Source: Clostridia bacterium | Lineage (GTDB): Bacteria; Bacillota; Clostridia; Christensenellales; CAG-1252 | Reading direction: 5' to 3' | DNA length: 8,927 nt | Assembly (NCBI GenBank): GCA_009928745.1 | Contig: SACC01000044.1 | Span: forward strand, 1 to 8,927 | Shown here: positions 5,514-8,927 of the stretch, in pieces | How the letters are laid out: each line of letters opens with the position of its first letter | How positions within the stretch are numbered: the stretch's first letter is position 1 | Notes under the pieces: generated by a model | The model's database searches: none | Told to the model about the DNA's origin: nothing | What the model saw: only the letters and a program-made list of their open reading frames with translations | Program-made: the position numbers and the translations under genes

Positions 5514-6863
5514 ATGACTGAAGTCAGGACAATAAAATACATCGTCAAAGCATCTCAGCGCAAGCAATATCTAAAAATTCCTTTTGAAGTGCCCGAAAAT
5601 GTTGAAAAGATGATTATCAGCTATGCTTATCCGGGAGATTTTGCAAGCTCTCTTCCGAGCGATAACAAAAGCGTTATCGACTTTGCGTTGCTAGACAATA
5701 CCGGTAAGGAAGTCGGAGCTACCGGCTCATCACACCGCACAATTGTCATATCCCCGAATTTTTCCACTCCGGGTTACAATGCATGCGATGTTAACAGCGG
5801 CGTCTGGACAATAATATGCGGCGCATATATGATACAGTTCGAAGAATTGGAGATAACTTATACAATAGAATTCTTTTACAAGCACTACCGCTGGTTAAAG
5901 GGCGATTTGCATCTGCATACCGTAAGCTCTGACGGCAAATATACCATTGAAGAGCTAAGCGCCAAGGCGGTAAAATCCGATTATGATTTTATTACAATCA
6001 CTGACCACAATAATTTTTTCCATATGAAACGGCTCCCGAGTATTCCCAATCTGACGATTATTCCGGGTGTTGAATTGTCACATTATAACGGACATATGAA
6101 TTTTTGGGGACTGGAGGTGCCTTATACTAAGCCGTATTGCGTTAATACCTTCGACGAATTCAAAGAATTACACGCAGAAGCGCGAGAGAGAGGAGCGATA
6201 ATCTCTATTAACCATCCTTTCTGCTCGCTTTGTCCGTGGAGATGGGATATCGACCAGATAGACTTTAATACAGTTGAAGTTTGGAACGGACCGATGCGTC
6301 CGGATAATATTAAGGCGTATAACTGGTGGCATCAACAGCTATTGAAAGGACGTAAGCTACCTGCAGTAGGCGGAAGTGATTATCATAAGGACAGAGGTCC
6401 CAAAAAATTATGGGGAATACCTACTACCTATGTTTATGCCCGTTCTGCCTCCAAAGAAGATATACTGCAAAGTATTAAGGAAGGAAGAATCTGCACCTCT
6501 AAGGACGCAAAGCATCAACCCGTTACAATCACCGCAGGCGACAAGACGGTAGGCGACACGGTAAGTCTAGCCGATAACGGTACCGTTGAGGTAAATGTTC
6601 CAATACTTCCGCGCAATAATACTTTGACTGTATATAATAATGATAAAATAATATATCGATATAAAAGCAAGGCGAGAAAAGCCCATTACGCAAGTATAAA
6701 AGTCACAGAAAAAGGCTTTGTCCGCGCCGAGATAACTTACCGCCCGAGTTTTTCAGAGACTCTAGTCAACCGCGTAATACTTTATGTCTCCAACCGCGAC
6801 AAAATGTTTATGCGGTTGCCCGACTTTATTCATAGCTTTACTAATCCAATATATTTTAAATAA
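5514..6863 (+). CDS. PHP-domain metallohydrolase, CehA/McbA type
   Basis: A cytosolic hydrolase of the polymerase-and-histidinol-phosphatase (PHP) fold, which uses two or three metal ions to cleave phosphoester or related bonds; the substrate is unknown. The metal-binding motifs are all present: DLHLHTVSSDG (131-141; D131, H133, H135), TDHNNF (163-168), GVELSHYNGH (185-194; E187, H194), NHPF (233-236; H234) and GGSDYH (286-291; D289, H291). The order and spacing fit the CehA/McbA subgroup (named after a carbaryl esterase). In front is a domain of about 120 residues rich in beta-strand-like sequence, and after residue 330 a second all-beta-like segment; neither is recognised. No signal peptide or membrane segment is seen. 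The start at 5514 has GGAG 7 bases upstream. It is transcribed alone from the perfect promoter at 5451-5479, and its end lies 13 bases from the converging antiporter gene. Confidence 0.85.
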   Translation: MTEVRTIKYIVKASQRKQYLKIPFEVPENVEKMIISYAYPGDFASSLPSDNKSVIDFALLDNTGKEVGATGSSHRTIVISPNFSTPGYNACDVNSGVWTIICGAYMIQFEELEITYTIEFFYKHYRWLKGDLHLHTVSSDGKYTIEELSAKAVKSDYDFITITDHNNFFHMKRLPSIPNLTIIPGVELSHYNGHMNFWGLEVPYTKPYCVNTFDEFKELHAEARERGAIISINHPFCSLCPWRWDIDQIDFNTVEVWNGPMRPDNIKAYNWWHQQLLKGRKLPAVGGSDYHKDRGPKKLWGIPTTYVYARSASKEDILQSIKEGRICTSKDAKHQPVTITAGDKTVGDTVSLADNGTVEVNVPILPRNNTLTVYNNDKIIYRYKSKARKAHYASIKVTEKGFVRAEITYRPSFSETLVNRVILYVSNRDKMFMRLPDFIHSFTNPIYFK

Positions 6864-6876
6864 ATAACAAGGCTAA

Positions 6877-8085
6877 TTACTTTGAATCGGCTTCAACTTC
6901 TGCTAACTTAGGAGGTTGGAGCATTTTTTTGTAGGTAAGGTCAATCAGTATTGCCCCGAGCGGAGCGGTAATTATTATCGAAAGCACCGCAACGCTTAAT
7001 ATAATATTGCCTGACGCTACCCCCAATGCGAGCGGTATCGCGCCGACCGCTGCCTGAACTGTTGCTTTGGGTATATACGCTATTGAGCAGAAGAACTGCT
7101 CCTTGAGATTAAGCCCCGATTTTATAAGACTCAATAATACGCCTGCAGTTCTTACTATTAGCGCGCCGAGTATCACAAGCATCGCTGCTATTCCCGAGAT
7201 ATAGATATATTTTATATCGACAGCGGCGCCCACAAGGACGAATAGAACAACTTCCGCCGCTACCCAAACCTTGGAAAATTTGACCGCAATTCTTTTTGCC
7301 GCAACCTCTCGGAATTTTAGAATCGATACACCTAGCGCCATCACGGCAAGCAACCCTGAGAACGGCATATAATGGGAAATGTGTTCTTCAACTCCCACAA
7401 ATACAAAACACGCGCCAAGTATTAAGAACACTTTGATGGTATCCCTAATGTGCAGTTTGCGAAACACAAGCGCCAGCAAATAGCCAATAATAAAGCCTGC
7501 CGCAACTCCGGTTATTATGGATAAGGGGATTTTTACAAGGCTCATCCATTCAAAAGAACCGCTACTGTACATTCCCAAAAAAGTGGTGAATAATACAATT
7601 GCGTATACATCGTCCGCAGTTGCACCCGCAAGCACGATTTGAGGCACATTCTTGTCAAGCCCATATCCTTTTTCCATAATGGCTATCATTTTGGGCACAA
7701 TTACAGCAGGAGACACAGCGGCTAGCATAGCGCCGATTATCGCCGCCTCCACATAGCTTACGCCAAGCAGTAGCGGCGCAAGTATCACTACTGCGATTAT
7801 CTCAAAAGTCGCCGGCAGAAAGCACATAAGAGCCGCCGGTCTTCCCACGCTCTTCAGCTCTTTTAAGTTAAGCGTCAAGCCTGCTCTTAAAAGGATAACG
7901 ACAAGCGCAATTTCTCTCAAATCCGCAGATATGTTAAGAATGTTTATATCAATCAGATTGAGTACGTTAGGTCCTAATACCACACCCGTTATCAGCATGC
8001 CGATAAAGCCGGGCAAATGGAGTTTTTGAAATATACCTGACAGCACAAAACCGATTATCAATATATAGGCAAGACTTAATAACAT
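6877..8085 (-). CDS. Monovalent cation:proton antiporter (CPA superfamily)
   Basis: An integral membrane exchanger of about 402 residues, almost entirely hydrophobic helices (about 12-13 segments). It starts in the typical way for the family: MLLSLAYILIIGFVLSGIF, then LPGFIGMLITGVVLGP (24-39), the first conserved loop. Two adjacent acids, D158-D159, in AGATADDVYAIVL mark the ion-binding helix; a DD pair is typical of electrogenic CPA2-type exchangers and an ND pair of CPA1. YIPKATVQAAVGAIP (337-351) carries the Lys of the conserved late helix. No cytosolic TrkA-N/RCK domain follows; the protein ends in a short charged tail (EVEADSK). The start has a perfect AGGAGG (8097-8092) 6 bases upstream. 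Its leader carries a fluoride-type riboswitch and terminator, so expression is predicted to rise with fluoride. Ion specificity (Na+, K+, or a role in fluoride stress) cannot be read from sequence. Confidence 0.88.
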   Translation of the reverse strand: MLLSLAYILIIGFVLSGIFQKLHLPGFIGMLITGVVLGPNVLNLIDINILNISADLREIALVVILLRAGLTLNLKELKSVGRPAALMCFLPATFEIIAVVILAPLLLGVSYVEAAIIGAMLAAVSPAVIVPKMIAIMEKGYGLDKNVPQIVLAGATADDVYAIVLFTTFLGMYSSGSFEWMSLVKIPLSIITGVAAGFIIGYLLALVFRKLHIRDTIKVFLILGACFVFVGVEEHISHYMPFSGLLAVMALGVSILKFREVAAKRIAVKFSKVWVAAEVVLFVLVGAAVDIKYIYISGIAAMLVILGALIVRTAGVLLSLIKSGLNLKEQFFCSIAYIPKATVQAAVGAIPLALGVASGNIILSVAVLSIIITAPLGAILIDLTYKKMLQPPKLAEVEADSK

Positions 8086-8165
8086 ATATTTCCTCCTAAA
8101 GTATTTACCTTCTTTGTTCGAACCAACAACTATTATTGCTTACTTCATTAGAGTAACAGTATAAT

Positions 8166-8205
8166 AAAAATGACTTCATGCCAAAAGTTATTCGGCAGAA
8201 GTCAT
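8166..8205 (-). terminator. Intrinsic terminator of the riboswitch (expression platform)
   Basis: On the - strand, ATGACTTCTGCC (8205-8194) pairs with GGCA (8182-8179) and GAAGTCAT (8177-8170), 12 pairs with one bulged T at 8178 and an 11-base loop, followed by TTTTT (8170-8166). It lies 80 bases before the antiporter start. The 5' arm includes ACTTC (8202-8198), the same bases that form the aptamer pseudoknot, so terminator and folded aptamer exclude each other. It would also stop read-through from the upstream methyltransferase gene. Confidence 0.85.
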
Positions 8206-8258
8206 CAACAATACGATTGTGGTTCTAGCTAAGCTATGGGAGCACCTCATTCCCTATT
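8195..8258 (-). ncRNA. Fluoride (crcB-type) riboswitch aptamer in the antiporter leader
   Basis: Read on the - strand: GGGA (8254-8251) pairs with UCCC (8241-8238), enclosing the loop AUGAGGUGC. The loop bases GAGGU (8248-8244) can pair with ACUUC (8202-8198) as a pseudoknot with one G-U wobble. A second stem ACAAU (8220-8216) / AUUGU (8212-8208) is followed directly by the block GUUGAUGACUUCUGCC, the counterpart of the conserved CUGAUG plus pyrimidine-rich 3' strand of crcB RNAs. A mini-hairpin UAGC-UUA-GCUA (8236-8226) is inserted between the two stems. The match to the family is from memory of its consensus and structure, not from a covariance search. Ligand binding would hold 8202-8198 in the pseudoknot and block the terminator at 8166-8205, giving an ON switch for the antiporter. 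Confidence 0.8.
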
Positions 8259-8268
8259 CAATATAATT

Positions 8269-8297
8269 ATTATAAAATATCAAGCCGATAAGGTCAA
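8269..8297 (-). promoter_or_regulatory. Sigma-A promoter of the riboswitch-antiporter transcript
   Basis: On the - strand TTGACC (8297-8292), a 17-base spacer, then TATAAT (8274-8269): 11 of 12 consensus bases. Transcription would start near 8262, just ahead of the aptamer stem at 8254, leaving almost no spare leader. It lies 19 bases after the methyltransferase stop, so the antiporter is its own transcription unit. Confidence 0.8.
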
Positions 8298-8315
8298 GCG
8301 ATTATAGTTATTCTA

Positions 8316-8927
8316 TTATGCTTTTTTCGCTTCGATATAAAATGATGCTACGTATTCCTCAATGCGCTTTTTATCAGTCCAAGAAGATATGATTTCGTCA
8401 GTATTTTGCTTGCGTGTTAGAGAAATATCACTGAATCCGTTATTCTTAAGTAATTCGCGTATAGTGTCGACTTTCTCAGCTCCTGCGACGCATCCGCAGA
8501 GCATTTGACTGTCACTGCGTATTTCATCCGGTATCTCGGATATTGCCAGCACATCTGATATCGCAAGTCTGCCGCCCTTTTTCAATACTCGATACGTCTC
8601 CCTCATTACTTGCTCTTTATCGGTGGAAAGATTAATGACGCAGTTGGATATTATAACATCCACAGTCGCGTCGGCAATAGGAAGATGCTCGATTTCTCCG
8701 AGCCGGAATTCGACATTGTTCAAACCGGTACGGTTACTGAATTCTCCTATGTTTTTTCTGGCCTTCGTCAGCATTTCATGGGTCATGTCGACGCCGATGG
8801 ATTTTCCGGTCGGGCCGACTTTCTCGGCAGCGATAAAAACATCGAAACCGCCGCCGGAACCTAAATCCAGAACCACTTCTCCGGGCTTCAATGCGGCAAG
8901 AGCCGTTGGATTTCCGCAGGAAAGCCC
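8316..8927 (-). CDS. arsM: Arsenite S-adenosylmethionine methyltransferase, C-terminal part (5' end outside the window)
   Basis: Transfers methyl groups from S-adenosylmethionine to trivalent arsenic, a detoxifying step in the cytosol. The frame stays open to the right edge: upstream of an internal TTG at 8891 it reads GLSCGNPTALAALKPGEVV, the conserved approach to the SAM site, so the gene is cut by the window and TTG is not the start. VVLDLGSGGGFDVFIAA is the SAM-binding motif I, GVDMTHEML the second strand and FRLGEIEHLPIADATVDVIISNCVINLS motifs II-III. RVLKKGGRLAISDV follows. Cysteines in SCGNP, SNCVINL and CGCVAGA sit where ArsM proteins carry arsenic-binding thiols. The C-terminus after GAEKVDTIRELLKNNGF is a short family tail. 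Related UbiE/COQ5-type methyltransferases lack this cysteine set, so ArsM is preferred. No ArsR or arsenic efflux gene is visible in the window. Confidence 0.87.
   Translation of the reverse strand, partial: GLSCGNPTALAALKPGEVVLDLGSGGGFDVFIAAEKVGPTGKSIGVDMTHEMLTKARKNIGEFSNRTGLNNVEFRLGEIEHLPIADATVDVIISNCVINLSTDKEQVMRETYRVLKKGGRLAISDVLAISEIPDEIRSDSQMLCGCVAGAEKVDTIRELLKNNGFSDISLTRKQNTDEIISSWTDKKRIEEYVASFYIEAKKA

Noticed and set aside
8166..8205. The hairpin with T run as a plain terminator of the arsM gene
   Set aside because: A promoter (8269-8297) and an aptamer lie between arsM and the hairpin, and the hairpin's 5' arm coincides with the aptamer pseudoknot strand. It is better read as the riboswitch expression platform, although it would also stop arsM read-through.
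8195..8258. Other riboswitch classes (yybP-ykoY manganese, NiCo, ydaO cyclic-di-AMP) for the antiporter leader
   Set aside because: The RNA is too short for ydaO, lacks the paired internal loops of yybP-ykoY and the four-way junction of NiCo, while the loop-tail pseudoknot and GUUGAUG block fit crcB RNAs.
8316..8891. Start of the methyltransferase at TTG 8891
   Set aside because: The open frame continues to the window edge with the conserved SCGNPTA stretch, so the gene is cut off and TTG codes for an internal Leu.

Overview
The window reads as chromosomal DNA of an endospore-forming, low-GC member of the Bacillota, probably a Clostridia-type anaerobe. This rests on the two dipicolinate synthase subunits (spore-core dipicolinic acid), strong AGGAGG-type ribosome binding sites, sigma-A promoters with good TTGACA/TATAAT boxes, an RsgI-type anti-sigma factor, and AT-rich intergenic DNA. 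No mobile element, tRNA, rRNA or CRISPR array was seen. Genus cannot be decided from this sequence.

Region 1 (1-2102, + strand) is for envelope-stress signalling. It opens with the C-terminal end of one RsgI-like anti-sigma factor whose outer tail is a long coiled coil. A hairpin and a promoter follow. Then comes a two-gene operon: an ECF sigma factor and, overlapping by 4 bases (ATGA), a membrane-anchored RsgI-like anti-sigma factor with the DINPS motif and an Asn/Gln/Gly-rich outer tail. The operon ends in a large branched hairpin with a T run.

Region 2 (2101-5310, - strand) is a tightly packed operon dpaA-dpaB-asnB: dipicolinate synthase A and B (11-base overlap), then a glutamine-dependent asparagine synthase starting 1 base after dpaB. 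A sigma-K-like promoter candidate lies in front of dpaA. The packing implies that asparagine synthase is made together with the sporulation enzymes.

Region 3 (5283-6863, + strand) is a 231-base divergent intergenic region with a small inverted repeat and a perfect TTGACA-N17-TATAAT promoter, which drives a PHP-domain metallohydrolase of the CehA/McbA type.

Region 4 (6877-8927, - strand) holds a monovalent cation:proton antiporter and, at the right edge, a truncated arsenite methyltransferase (arsM). The intergenic region between them contains a sigma-A promoter, an RNA that matches the fluoride (crcB) riboswitch architecture with a pairable pseudoknot, and a terminator whose 5' arm overlaps the pseudoknot strand. 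This is the layout of a fluoride-activated ON switch in front of the antiporter, and it is the most informative regulatory element in the window.
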